This document shows positions 18,609-29,269 of a DNA stretch of 43,936 nucleotides, piece after piece; positions within the stretch are counted from its first letter, which is position 1; each line of letters opens with the position of its first letter. The position numbers and the translations under genes are program-made. The stretch is from Bordetella parapertussis. Lineage in GTDB: Bacteria; Pseudomonadota; Gammaproteobacteria; Burkholderiales; SG8-39. The notes below the pieces were generated by a model. The model saw nothing but the letters and a program-made list of their open reading frames with translations, did no database searches and was not told the DNA's origin. The stretch lies in assembly GCA_945897475.1 (NCBI GenBank), contig CAMDFL010000014.1:1-43936 (forward strand), given 5' to 3'.

Positions 18609-18653
18609 ACCCGGATGTTTTACTTAACCCGGATGTTTTACTTAACCCGGATA
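18609..18653. repeat. 18-bp tandem repeat, 2.5 copies, at a gene 3' end
   Basis: ACCCGGATGTTTTACTTA is repeated twice and followed by ACCCGGATA. It spans the stop codon of the 18642-18878 gene: on the minus strand CCGGGTTAA occurs twice, so the codons for Pro-Gly plus the stop have been duplicated into the 3' untranslated part. Confidence 0.9.
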
Positions 18654-18878
18654 CGGCTCCATAGTCAGTTGCTCGACCGCGCATCCAACCGCCTTCGCAA
18701 GGTTTTCCATATTCGGGTCGGTGACTTCAACAGGCTGAAAATCCGCCTCGCCACCTTTGCTTTGGATAAACGCCCTGGCGGCATCCTCGCTCGTCCAGAT
18801 CACCACCGGATCGGGAATGACCCCCTCCATCTGGCAGCAGATTGGAAAGCCGTCGGTCTTATAGATAATCGCGAACAT
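18642..18878 (-). CDS. Small unknown protein (78 residues)
   Basis: I do not recognise this protein. It is supported as a gene by AGGAGG 8 bases before its ATG and by a terminator on the same strand downstream. The sequence starts MFAIIYKTDGFPICCQMEG and has a Cys-Cys pair (14-15), no signal peptide and no membrane segment. The rest, VVIWTSEDAARAFIQSKGG then FQPVEVTDPNMENLAKAVGC, looks like a small alpha/beta domain, loosely like SseB-type modules, but I would not assign it. Its stop codon lies in an 18-bp tandem duplication. Confidence 0.7.
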   Translation of the reverse strand: MFAIIYKTDGFPICCQMEGVIPDPVVIWTSEDAARAFIQSKGGEADFQPVEVTDPNMENLAKAVGCAVEQLTMEPYPG

Positions 18879-19111
18879 TCAAAAACCTCCTGGGGTGGCC
18901 AAGCGACCTGCGGAGTGTTTCACTGCCACCGCCCCAAGTCGGGCAGCGTACCCACTTTAACCTATGTCTTGCGCAGCATCCAACACGGCTTGAAAGCCGC
19001 CTGTTTTTCGCTGGCGGACTTCTCACAGATGGGTGAAAGCCATTCGATAGGCCTTTGATTTTTCTGCGCAACGTCAATCGTCAAGCACCGCCACGCTTAA
19101 AATACAGCTGA

Positions 19112-19198
19112 TGGTGCCGAAAGAGGGAATCGAACCCACACTCCATTGCTGGAACCGGATTTTGAGTCCGGCGCGTCTACCAGTTCCGCCATTTCGGC
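19112..19198 (-). tRNA. tRNA-Leu(CAA)
   Basis: On the minus strand the gene begins GCCGAAATGGCGGAA and ends TTTCGGCACCA, with the CCA encoded. The 7-bp acceptor stem pairs fully (GCCGAAA / TTTCGGC). The D-arm has the TGGTAGACGC form, and the anticodon stem CCGGA / TCCGG encloses CTCAAAA, anticodon CAA at 19162-19164. There is a long variable arm (class II), and a T-arm with GGTTCGATTCC. The T-stem (GTGGG / CCCTC) has one T-T mismatch at its second pair. It lies in the gap upstream of queA, on the opposite strand. Confidence 0.96.
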
Positions 19199-19255
19199 AC
19201 GACTTCGCAAACAACAATACTTCGCGCTGAAGTCGGCGCGGCAGGATTATATCGG

Positions 19256-20298
19256 ATGCCAGTGAACACGCACGATTTTGAATTTGACCTTCCCGCGACG
19301 CTGATCGCGCAGTCTCCCCCGCCAGTACGCGGCGCAAGCCGACTTTTGCATGTTTCGGGCCAGAACCTTACCGACCGGGTTTTTGCGGATTTGCCCGACC
19401 TTCTGCGCGCAGGCGATGTTCTGGTGTTCAACGACACTCGTGTCATCAAGGCACGCCTGCAAGGCGAAAAAGCCAGCGGCGGACGCATCGAAGTACTCAT
19501 CGAACGCGTCATCGGCGAGCATGAGGCGCTCGCGCAAGTGCGTGCCAGCAAAGCACCCCGAGCTGGGACAAAACTGCTATTCGAGGCAGGCATCTCCGCC
19601 GAAGTCCTGGGCCGAGACGACGACCTTTATCGGCTTCGATTTTCGGGCGAGGCAACGCTGGATGCATTACTGGATCGGCATGGTGAGATACCACTACCCC
19701 CGTACGTCACTCACAAGCCAACACCCGAGGACGAAGCGCGTTACCAGACTGTCTATGCTCGGCAATCCGGCGCGGTCGCGGCGCCGACTGCAGGCTTGCA
19801 TTTTGATCGGGCTATGCTCGATCAACTAAAATCGCGTGGCGTGGATCTGGCGTGGTTGACCTTGCACGTGGGCGCGGGAACTTTTCAGCCGGTGCGCACC
19901 GAGCGCCTGGAGGATCACCAAATGCACTTGGAACGCTATTGCATCCCCGAGGAAACGCGTGCGGCGGTATTGAAAGCCAAGGCAGGCGGCGGTCGCGTGA
20001 TCGCCGTGGGTACCACCTCGATGCGCGCGCTTGAATCTGCGGCCATCGATCAAACCCCGGCAAGCTTGGATATTCGCAGCGGCGAGGATGAGACGCGGCT
20101 TTTTATTCTGCCTGGATACCGGTTTCGCGTGGTGGATCGCCTCATCACCAACTTTCATCTTCCGCGTTCCACGCTGCTCATGCTGGTATCGGCGTTCGCG
20201 GGTGTTGCCGAGATTCAGCACGCCTATGCCCATGCGATCCAGAATCAATACCGATTTTTCTCCTATGGCGACGCCATGCTGATCGACAGCTTAGATCT

Positions 20299-20302
<4 letters not shown>
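19256..20302 (+). CDS. queA: S-adenosylmethionine:tRNA ribosyltransferase-isomerase
   Basis: QueA adds the cyclopentenediol part to preQ1 in tRNA (queuosine pathway). The 348-residue product contains [22 protein letters not shown] near the start, [62 protein letters not shown] and [17 protein letters not shown], all characteristic of the family. Length is normal (about 350). Its stop TGA overlaps an ATG (ATGA at 20299-20302) that opens the first of two duplicated mini-ORFs before tgt. Confidence 0.97.
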
Positions 20303-21451
<1,149 letters not shown>

Positions 21452-21459
21452 ATAGAGAG

Positions 21460-21489
21460 TACAAGGGGGGCCTACTACGCCCCCTTGTA
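21460..21489 (+). terminator. Stem-loop terminator after tgt
   Basis: TACAAGGGGG pairs perfectly with CCCCCTTGTA around a 10-base loop, 8 bp past the tgt stop. The following bases (TATATCCC) are not a strong U-run, so termination may be partial. A promoter-like sequence before yajC follows, in keeping with a transcript boundary. Confidence 0.65.
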
Positions 21490-21534
21490 TATCCCCCCCG
21501 ATTGGTTTAGTTGGTATTACTTTCTAATTAGTCT

Positions 21535-21562
21535 CTTATAGATCGCGTCCCTAGACTATAAT
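21535..21562 (+). promoter_or_regulatory. Putative sigma-70 promoter for yajC-secD-secF
   Basis: A perfect -10 TATAAT lies at 21557-21562, in an AT-rich patch between the tgt stem-loop and yajC, 84 bp before its start. The -35 candidate CTTATA (21535-21540, 16-bp spacer) is weak. I infer the transcript start near 21569. Confidence 0.5.
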
Positions 21563-21646
21563 TTTGCGTTTTTCGAGCCTGCTCAGCCGATTGGTATTCG
21601 CGCGCGGCACGAAATTCATCCCACTAGACAAAAAAAGAGGTAGACC

Positions 21647-21970
21647 GTGTTGATATCCCCCGCATTTGCTCAAGGTGCCGCCCCCGGCGGAGAAGTCAGT
21701 TGGGCGGGCATGCTGCCCATTGTGCTGATGTTCGTGTTGCTCTACTTCATGATGATCCGCCCGCAAATGAAACGCGCCAAGGAACACAAAACGATGGCCG
21801 AGGCCTTGCAAAAAGGCGATGAAGTCGTCGCCGCGGGCGGGCTGCTGGGTAAAATTACCAAGGTCACGGACGCCTATATATCCATTGAGGTTTCCCCCAA
21901 CGTGGAGATCAGCGTACAGCGACTCGCAGTTCAGACGCTGCTTCCCAAGGGCACTATCAAATCGATGTAA
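21647..21970 (+). CDS. yajC: YajC, Sec translocase accessory subunit
   Basis: This 107-residue protein starts at GTG (GAGG 7 bases upstream). It has one N-terminal membrane segment (MLPIVLMFVLLYFMMIRPQMKRAKEH), the YajC signature YFMMIRPQ.KR, then a small cytosolic domain (GDEVVAAGGLLGKITKV, YISIEVSPNVEISVQR). It binds SecDF-SecYEG. The gene order yajC-secD-secF is conserved in proteobacteria. Its first residues are hydrophobic and end in AFAQG, but that is normal for the family and not evidence of export. Confidence 0.94.
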   Translation: MLISPAFAQGAAPGGEVSWAGMLPIVLMFVLLYFMMIRPQMKRAKEHKTMAEALQKGDEVVAAGGLLGKITKVTDAYISIEVSPNVEISVQRLAVQTLLPKGTIKSM

Positions 21971-22011
21971 GTAGCGGTCTGTATAAGTATCAGAGCGGTC
22001 TGTTTAGACCT
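21971..22011. repeat. Short repeat and hairpin between yajC and secD
   Basis: GCGGTCTGTATAAG is followed by a near copy, AGAGCGGTCTGTTTA. The block at 21983-22002 is identical over 20 bases to 4093-4112 near the dnaE end. GGTCT / AGACC (21998-22011) forms a 5-bp stem with a 4-base loop. Confidence 0.7.
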
Positions 22012-22076
22012 AGCCCGATGATGCTGACGCCGACGCAAGCCAGCATCGCCCAACAATCCAGGATGGCCACAATTTC

Positions 22077-23936
22077 ATGAACCGTTACCCTGTCTGGGTC
22101 TATTCGCTGGTCGCAGCGTTGCTGGTGCTGGCCGCACTCTATGCGGTACCCAACCTGTTCGGCGAGGCGCCCGCCGTGCAGATATCTTCGGCGCGTGCCA
22201 CCACCAAGGTTGACAACGCCCTTCAGAGCCGCGTTGAGGAGGCGCTGAAAGCCGCAGGAATCGCGCCTACCGGCATTTTCCTGGATCTCTCCTCGATCAA
22301 GGTTCGCCTGGCCGACACCGAAACCCAGGGCAAAGCAAAAGACGCCATCGAGCGAGCCTTGGTCCCCGACCCGAATAACCCCTCCTACACGGTCGCGTTC
22401 AATCTTTTGTCTAATTCTCCCAACTGGATGACCGCTATCCGGGCCCTGCCAATGTACCTGGGACTGGATTTGCGCGGCGGAGTGCACTTCCTGATGCAAG
22501 TGGACATGCGCGCGGCGCTCACCAAACGCATGGATAGCCTCACCGGCGACATACGCACGCAGATGCGTGACAAGAACATTCGTCATGCCGGAATCAGCCG
22601 TGAGGTCTCCGGCATCGTGGTGCGCTTTCGCGACGCGGACACTCGCACCAAGGGACGAAAGCTGATCGAAGATCAAATTTCCGATCTCACGCTCATCGAT
22701 GGCGGCAGCGGTGAGGACCTGACGTTGACAGCCACGCTCAAACCCGAGGCGCAAAAGCGCACCCAGGAATTCGCGCTGAAACAGAATATACAAACGCTTA
22801 ATAATCGAATCAACGAGCTTGGCGTCGCCGAACCGGTGATTCAACAACAGGGCGCCGATCGAGTCGTGGTGCAACTGCCCGGCGTGCAAGACCCTACGAA
22901 AGCCAAATCCATTCTCGGGCGCACCGCGACGCTGGAAATCAGAATGGTGGACGAGGACAACATGAATGCCGGGGCGCTTGCCGCCGCCAGAAACGGTCAG
23001 GTGCCTTTCGGGAGCGAGTATTACGTCGAAGGCAACGGCCAGCCCATCATCGTTCGTAAGCAGGTGGTGCTCACCGGCGACCGCCTCACCGACGCGCAAC
23101 CCGGCTTCGACAATCAAACGCAGGAGCCTGCAGTCCATTTGACGCTCGATGCCACCGGCGCGCGCATTTTCAAGGATGTCACGCGCGAAAACATCAATAA
23201 ACGCATGGCGATCCTGCTCATTGAAAAAGGCCGCGGCGAAGTGGTCACAGCGCCGGTGATCCGCAGCGAGATCGGCGGCGGGCGCGTGCAGATCAGCGGT
23301 CGCATGAACACGCAAGAGGCCAACGACACAGCGCTGTTGCTGCGCGCCGGCGCCTTGGCCGCGCCCATGGAAATCGTCGAAGAGCGCACCATAGGGCCGT
23401 CGCTGGGCGCGGAGAACATCAAAAAAGGTTTCAACTCGACCATTTACGGGTTTGCCGCGATTGCCGCGTTCATGATTTTCTACTACATGCTGTTTGGCGT
23501 GTTCTCGGCCTTGGCGCTGTCGTCCAACCTGCTGTTCCTGATCGCGCTCCTGTCCTTGCTGCAAGCCACCTTGACCTTGCCCGGCATCGCCGCCATCGCG
23601 CTCACCCTGGGTATGGCAATCGACGCCAATGTGCTGATCAATGAGCGGGTTCGCGAAGAATTGCGCGGTGGTTCCACGCCCCAGGCGGCGATTTCCGCTG
23701 GCTACGAGCGCGCCTTTGGCACCATCCTCGATTCCAATATCACTTCTCTGATTGCCGGCCTGGCGCTGTTGCTGTTCGGTTCCGGGCCGGTGCGCGGCTT
23801 CGCGGTGGTGCATTGCCTGGGGATCATGACTTCAATCTTTTCCTCCGTGGTAGTCAGCCGCTGCATGGTGAACCTGGCCTACGGCGGTCGCAAAAAACTT
23901 GCCACCGTGTCCATCGGCAACACCTCCTGGAAGTAG
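22077..23936 (+). CDS. secD: SecD, protein translocase membrane subunit
   Basis: The 619-residue product is the usual SecD length. It has an N-terminal membrane helix (VYSLVAALLVLAALYAVPNLFG), periplasmic P1 with LGLDLRGGVHFLMQVD, and a C-terminal block of five membrane segments including AIALTLGMAIDANVLINERVREELR (the conserved Asp of proton-driven translocation), LDSNITSLIAGLALLLFGSGPVRGFAV and LGIMTSIFSSVVVSRCMVN. With SecF it uses the proton gradient to pull exported proteins across the inner membrane. A 607-residue open frame on the other strand is a shadow. Confidence 0.97.
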   Translation: MNRYPVWVYSLVAALLVLAALYAVPNLFGEAPAVQISSARATTKVDNALQSRVEEALKAAGIAPTGIFLDLSSIKVRLADTETQGKAKDAIERALVPDPNNPSYTVAFNLLSNSPNWMTAIRALPMYLGLDLRGGVHFLMQVDMRAALTKRMDSLTGDIRTQMRDKNIRHAGISREVSGIVVRFRDADTRTKGRKLIEDQISDLTLIDGGSGEDLTLTATLKPEAQKRTQEFALKQNIQTLNNRINELGVAEPVIQQQGADRVVVQLPGVQDPTKAKSILGRTATLEIRMVDEDNMNAGALAAARNGQVPFGSEYYVEGNGQPIIVRKQVVLTGDRLTDAQPGFDNQTQEPAVHLTLDATGARIFKDVTRENINKRMAILLIEKGRGEVVTAPVIRSEIGGGRVQISGRMNTQEANDTALLLRAGALAAPMEIVEERTIGPSLGAENIKKGFNSTIYGFAAIAAFMIFYYMLFGVFSALALSSNLLFLIALLSLLQATLTLPGIAAIALTLGMAIDANVLINERVREELRGGSTPQAAISAGYERAFGTILDSNITSLIAGLALLLFGSGPVRGFAVVHCLGIMTSIFSSVVVSRCMVNLAYGGRKKLATVSIGNTSWK

Positions 23937-23963
23937 GAGACTAAAAAGGTGGGGATTTAAAAA

Positions 23964-24935
23964 ATGGAGTTATTCAAAATACGCAAAGACATACCGTTCA
24001 TGCGGTATGCGCTGAGCTTCAATATCATATCGTCGATCACCTTTCTGCTCGCGGTTGCGTTCCTCGCCTTCAAGGGACTTAATTTTTCGATTGAATTCAC
24101 CGGCGGCCTGATCACAGAGGCGCGCTATGAGCAAGCGGCCGACCTCGATAAGATCCGCGCGGCCATGGAGCGCCTGGGCGTAAAAGAACCGCATGTGCAG
24201 ACCTTCGGCACGCCGCGCGACGTGCTCATCCGCATGTCGGTCAAGGACGCCGAGATCGCCGAATTCACCACAAAAAGCTCGGAATCGGGCAAGGCCGAAT
24301 TCGACAAGGACAAATTCCGCGCCGCCGTGCTGGTGAACGCAGCGCCGCAGGTCACGGTGCAACGCGTCGAATTTGTTGGCCCACAAGTGGGCCGAGAACT
24401 GGCTGAGAACGGCGCGCTTGCGCTATTGGTGACCTGCTTGGGAATCGTCATCTATCTGGCATTTCGATTCGAATGGAAATTCGGCGTCGCTGCCATCATC
24501 GCCAACCTGCACGATGTCATCATCATCCTGGGATTTTTCTCCTTTTTCCAATGGGAGTTCTCGCTGCCGGTGCTGGCGGCGGTGCTTGCCGTCCTGGGAT
24601 ATTCCGTGAATGAATCGGTGGTGGTCGCCGACCGGATCAGGGAGAACTTCCGCAAAATGCGCCGCGCGCCGGTAACCGAAATCATCGACAACGCCATCAC
24701 CCGCACCATGTCGCGCACCATCATCACCCATGGCTCCACGCAGATCGCGGTTCTGTCCATGCTGATATTCGGGGGGGCAGCGCTGCATTACTTCGCAGTT
24801 GCCCTGACAATCGGCATCTGTTTCGGTATTTATTCTTCGGTGCTGGTGATGGCGCCCTTAGTCATGTGGCTCGGGGTGCGGCGCGAGGATCTGGTTAAGC
24901 CGTTGCAAGCCAGCAAGGATGGAGCAGTGGTGTAG
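23964..24935 (+). CDS. secF: SecF, protein translocase membrane subunit
   Basis: This 323-residue partner of SecD lies 27 bp downstream, with an AGGTGGGG ribosome site. It has a first membrane helix (ALSFNIISSITFLLAVAFLAFKGLNFSIEFTGG), a short periplasmic domain (about 40-145), then five membrane segments with GVAAIIANLHDVIIILGFFSFF, VLGYSVNESVVVADRIRENFR and RTIITHGSTQIAVLSMLIFGG. It forms the SecDF-YajC complex with the two genes before it. Hairpin element D follows within about 60 bp. Confidence 0.97.
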   Translation: MELFKIRKDIPFMRYALSFNIISSITFLLAVAFLAFKGLNFSIEFTGGLITEARYEQAADLDKIRAAMERLGVKEPHVQTFGTPRDVLIRMSVKDAEIAEFTTKSSESGKAEFDKDKFRAAVLVNAAPQVTVQRVEFVGPQVGRELAENGALALLVTCLGIVIYLAFRFEWKFGVAAIIANLHDVIIILGFFSFFQWEFSLPVLAAVLAVLGYSVNESVVVADRIRENFRKMRRAPVTEIIDNAITRTMSRTIITHGSTQIAVLSMLIFGGAALHYFAVALTIGICFGIYSSVLVMAPLVMWLGVRREDLVKPLQASKDGAVV

Positions 24936-24994
24936 TTACACTCATCACGCGTCAATTGCCGCAACAACGTAAATTAGCGCATTCGCAATGCTAA

Positions 24995-25149
24995 ACCGGC
25001 AAAGCCGGAACCAAACAAGGTGTCATTGAGGCCACCTTGCCCGCGAATTTATAGGTTTGGAAAAACGCAAACCTATAAATTCGCTGGAGGTATGCACAAG
25101 CCCTGGTCCTTTGCCAGAATTGTCAGCACTTAGCTCATATGTGACTAAC
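24995..25149 (-). repeat. Dispersed hairpin element, copy D
   Basis: This copy is well preserved and has the same orientation as C. It runs CCGGCAAAGCCGG (itself a hairpin), GTGTCATTGAGGCCACC, a central stem-loop at 25040-25087, CCTGGTCCTTTGCCAG and CTTAGCTCATATGTGACTAA. The stem pairs about 20 positions with one mismatch (inner part CGAATTTATAGGTTTG / CAAACCTATAAATTCG). Compared with copy C, three stem positions differ by paired changes (T-A to G-C, A-T to T-A, G-C to A-T). It fills most of the 300-bp secF-cytochrome c' gap. Confidence 0.9.
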
Positions 25150-25235
25150 GTCACAGTATTTGCAAGCTTAAGTCGTACATAAGTAACCTTAGGCGGTATA
25201 AGCGGCGTACCAATTAATAAATTTAGGAGAACTTC

Positions 25236-25685
25236 ATGCAAAAGAAACTCTGGGCGATCGGGCTGGCCCTGGTGCTGGGCGGCGGCTACACGCTTTCCGC
25301 GTTTGCGCAGACAAAACCGGACGTGCTGGTACGTCAGCGCCAGTCGGTGATGGTTCTGCATGGCAAGTATTTTGGTCCGCTCGGCCTAATGAACGCAGGC
25401 AAGCTTCCCTACAACGCCGACGTGGTTGCGCGCAATGTGGGCTTCCTGGATGCGCTCTCCCAGATGCCCTGGGATGGATTCACCGAAGATACCAAGGGCG
25501 AGAAAAGTCGGACCCTTCCGGAGGTCTACAGCAATCCCTCGGGATGGAAGACGGCTCAAGACAGCTATCGTGGCGCAATCGGCAAGTTGGTTGCCGCGAA
25601 GGGTAACGAGGCCGCTTCCAAGGCGGCGATCGGCGAAGTGACCCAAGCCTGCGGAGCTTGCCACAAGAATTTCCGCAGTCAGTAA
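25236..25685 (+). CDS. Cytochrome c' (class II c-type cytochrome)
   Basis: The 149-residue product starts at an ATG with AGGAG seven bases upstream. A Sec signal peptide (to about SAFA, residue 24) is followed by a four-helix-bundle-like sequence, and a single haem site CGACHKNFR near the C-terminus (CxxCH at residues 139-143), the usual position in cytochrome c'. Members are periplasmic and bind NO or shuttle electrons, but the precise role here is open. A strong terminator follows, so it is probably a single-gene transcript. Confidence 0.93.
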   Translation: MQKKLWAIGLALVLGGGYTLSAFAQTKPDVLVRQRQSVMVLHGKYFGPLGLMNAGKLPYNADVVARNVGFLDALSQMPWDGFTEDTKGEKSRTLPEVYSNPSGWKTAQDSYRGAIGKLVAAKGNEAASKAAIGEVTQACGACHKNFRSQ

Positions 25686-25701
25686 TTGTTCGAGCTTCAA
25701 G

Positions 25702-25731
25702 AAAAGCCCCGCTTCGGTGGGGCTTTTTTAT
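25702..25731 (+). terminator. Rho-independent terminator after cytochrome c'
   Basis: GAAAAGCCCC and GGGGCTTTTTT pair around a GCTTCGGT loop, then T-rich bases. It is a textbook stem plus U-run, 20 bp after the stop. Confidence 0.92.
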
Positions 25732-25819
25732 TATGCGTGGCATAGTGTTCGAGGTGTGGTTTCACCATTGGCGGCGCAGCGGATAGAATCCGGCACCTGA
25801 CTCATTTTAAAAGCCTGAA

Positions 25820-26674
25820 ATGAACATTGTCCTGCGTTATGCGGTCGCCATTTTCTGCCTCTGGATCAGCGCATTTGGCGCGTATGCCCAGGACGCCAAA
25901 CGCGGCCAATATCTTGCGACCGCGGCCGGTTGCGCGGGATGCCACACCGAGGAAAAGAAAGATGCCGTGCCGTTCGCGGGAGGCCGTGCCCTCAAGACAC
26001 CGTTTGGCACCTTCTATGGTCCGAACATCACGCCGCATCCTCAGTCCGGCATCGGCGGCTGGAGCGAAGCCGATTTCATGAAGGCCTTGCGTGAAGGCAC
26101 CCGACCGGATGGCGCGCACTACTACCCGGCGTTTCCCTATACTTCATTCACAAAAATAGTCGATTCGGATTCACGCGATCTTTTTGCCTATTTCAGAAGC
26201 ATTCCGCCAAACGCGCGGGCCAGCCAGCCGCACGATCTGAAATTTCCGTTCGGATTTCGCATCCTCAATCACATCTGGAAATGGCTCTTTTTCACGCCAG
26301 GCGGGTTCGTGCCCGATGCGTCCAAATCGCAGGAACTCAATCGCGGCGCCTATCTGGTCCAAGCACTGGCCCATTGCGGAGAGTGTCATACGCCACGCAA
26401 TTTTCTCGGCGTGTCTAAGAAGAATCGCTTTCTCGCCGGCGGCAAGGGGCCGGATAACAAGGACATTCCTAATATCACGCCGACCCGCCTTAAAAACATG
26501 AGCGACAGCGATCTGCTCCAGTACCTGCAAACCGGATTGACCGCCGATGGTGATGTCGCTGCGGAACCGATGAGCGAAGTGATCACGAATACGCTTGCCA
26601 AACTGAGCGATCCGGATATCAAAGCCTTGATGGGTTATCTGCGAACTCTGTTGCCGCTGCCCGAGGAAAAATAA
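25820..26674 (+). CDS. Dihaem cytochrome c, periplasmic
   Basis: This protein is 284 residues with an N-terminal signal (IFCLWISAFGAYAQ). It has two haem-binding motifs, CAGCH (residues 38-42) and CGECH (186-190). Each half ends with a typical Met-ligand region (FGTFYGPNITPH and DIPNITPTRLKNMSD). This is the layout of the membrane-associated cytochrome c subunits of alcohol/aldehyde and sugar-acid dehydrogenases, although no dehydrogenase subunit is encoded nearby. It is therefore an electron carrier with unknown donor. It is convergent with purB, 39 bp apart. Confidence 0.9.
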   Translation: MNIVLRYAVAIFCLWISAFGAYAQDAKRGQYLATAAGCAGCHTEEKKDAVPFAGGRALKTPFGTFYGPNITPHPQSGIGGWSEADFMKALREGTRPDGAHYYPAFPYTSFTKIVDSDSRDLFAYFRSIPPNARASQPHDLKFPFGFRILNHIWKWLFFTPGGFVPDASKSQELNRGAYLVQALAHCGECHTPRNFLGVSKKNRFLAGGKGPDNKDIPNITPTRLKNMSDSDLLQYLQTGLTADGDVAAEPMSEVITNTLAKLSDPDIKALMGYLRTLLPLPEEK

Positions 26675-26713
26675 ACTCGGACCGCAGCTCGCGTTCGTAT
26701 TTCCGCGGAGTCT

Positions 26714-28105
<1,392 letters not shown>

Positions 28106-28308
28106 TCAATTTTAACATGGGGGTTTCCCCGGATTTAACACAGAGAAGCAATACAGCGAGGCAATACGGAGAAGCAACACTGCCGGGCCCACGCAACAGA
28201 AACTGGCTGAGAATCAATCCTTGGTTCGCAGGTGAAGTGTTGTCTGAATTGCGGCCCGAACTGCGTCCTGAACTGCGGCCCAGACTCAAGGCGGCCATGG
28301 TCGCGTGA

Positions 28309-28314
28309 TATAAT
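28309..28314 (+). promoter_or_regulatory. Extended -10 promoter for the GST-like gene
   Basis: TGATATAAT (28306-28314) is a perfect TATAAT with an upstream TG, an extended -10, about 100 bp ahead of the GST gene; the -35 (TCAAGG) is poor, as often with extended -10 sites. The rest of the 333-bp gap 28082-28414 holds short repeated words (AGAAGCAATAC, GAACTGCGGCCC) and no gene that I can support. Confidence 0.5.
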
Positions 28315-28414
28315 TTTGGTCGTTTCATGCGTAGATCAGCAATACGTCGCGATTTCTGGCCGCATGGCTTTGGGTATTTAGAGACCTCCTGTATTTCCAA
28401 AACATTCCATAAAA

Positions 28415-29023
28415 ATGAAACTCATAGGCAGTGACGCCAGTCCATTTGCGCGAAAAGTGCGTATTGTGCTGGCCGAAAAGAGCATCGAATACGACTTCGA
28501 GGCGGAAGATCCCTGGGGCGAAAATTCCGGCATCTGGAGCAACAACCCCTTGGGGCAGGTTCCGGTGTTATTGCTCGAAGATGGCACACCCATCTTCGAT
28601 TCGCGCGTCATTGTCGAATTCCTGGATAACGCCTCGCCGAGAGGAAAACTCATCCCCTCCGACAACCGCGAGCGCATCGAGGTTCGCCGCTGGGAAGCCC
28701 TGGCCGACGGCGTGCTCGACGCCGGTGTGTTGGTCAGGCGTGAGCGCGCGCGGCCCGAGGCCCAGCGCAGCCCCGAGTGGATCGACCGGCAAATGAAAAA
28801 AATCGACACCGGACTCAAGGTGATGGCGCATGACCTCGCGGACAATGCCTGGTGCGCTGGCAATAGTTTTACGCTGGCCGACATTTCGGTGGGCGTATGT
28901 CTTGAGTGGCTCTCGTTTCGATATCCGAAAATAGGCTGGCGCGATTCGCAGCCGGGCTTGGTGAAACTGATGACGAAACTTCAAGATCGCCCCTCCTTCG
29001 CGGACACCGCTCCCAAGCCCTAG
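28415..29023 (+). CDS. Glutathione S-transferase family protein
   Basis: The 202-residue product has an N-terminal thioredoxin-like domain beginning MKLIGSDASPFARKVRIVLAEK (Ser/Cys-type site in SPFARKV), NPLGQVPVLLLEDG, IFDSRVIVEFLD, then an all-helical domain with WCAGNSFTLADISVGVCLEWL. This pattern (YibF/SspA-like GST) is common in proteobacteria. It probably binds glutathione, but its substrate is unknown. No Shine-Dalgarno sequence is visible before the ATG. Bases 29024-29269 after it hold no clear gene. Confidence 0.88.
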   Translation: MKLIGSDASPFARKVRIVLAEKSIEYDFEAEDPWGENSGIWSNNPLGQVPVLLLEDGTPIFDSRVIVEFLDNASPRGKLIPSDNRERIEVRRWEALADGVLDAGVLVRRERARPEAQRSPEWIDRQMKKIDTGLKVMAHDLADNAWCAGNSFTLADISVGVCLEWLSFRYPKIGWRDSQPGLVKLMTKLQDRPSFADTAPKP

Positions 29024-29269
29024 GCAAGTCCAGAGCAAGGCCCACCGGGAGAGTACCGCGTTCGAATACGATACGGCGTGGCTCGCCGATCCGATGCGGT
29101 GCAGTTTGGCGGGTCGAGGAACGCGCGCTGGGCATGAGCGGCGCCGAGCTTGATCAGTTTGCCGATGCATTCGAGCACTCCGAACGTGCCGCGTTGAGAC
29201 GTGTTTCGCGTTAGGGACAGCGCCGCTCGCAAGCAGTCGCTTTGCGACAAGCGAAGCGCCGGTGGCAAA
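29024..29269. other. Gap after the GST gene; possible gene remnant
   Basis: This 246-bp stretch has a coding-like plus-strand segment around 29100-29214, ending VWRVEERALGMSGAELDQF... and stopping at 29214. There is an internal ATG at 29134 (26 codons) and no ribosome site. It could be a C-terminal scrap of a lost gene. GTCGC / GCGAC at 29236-29248 is a short stem with a 3-base loop between the scrap and the mnmA 3' end. Confidence 0.2.

Noticed and set aside
21990-23813. 607-residue open frame opposite secD
   Set aside because: It lies wholly antisense to secD, has a composition typical of antisense frames in GC-rich genes (His/Gln/Arg-rich), and no ribosome site or family motif.
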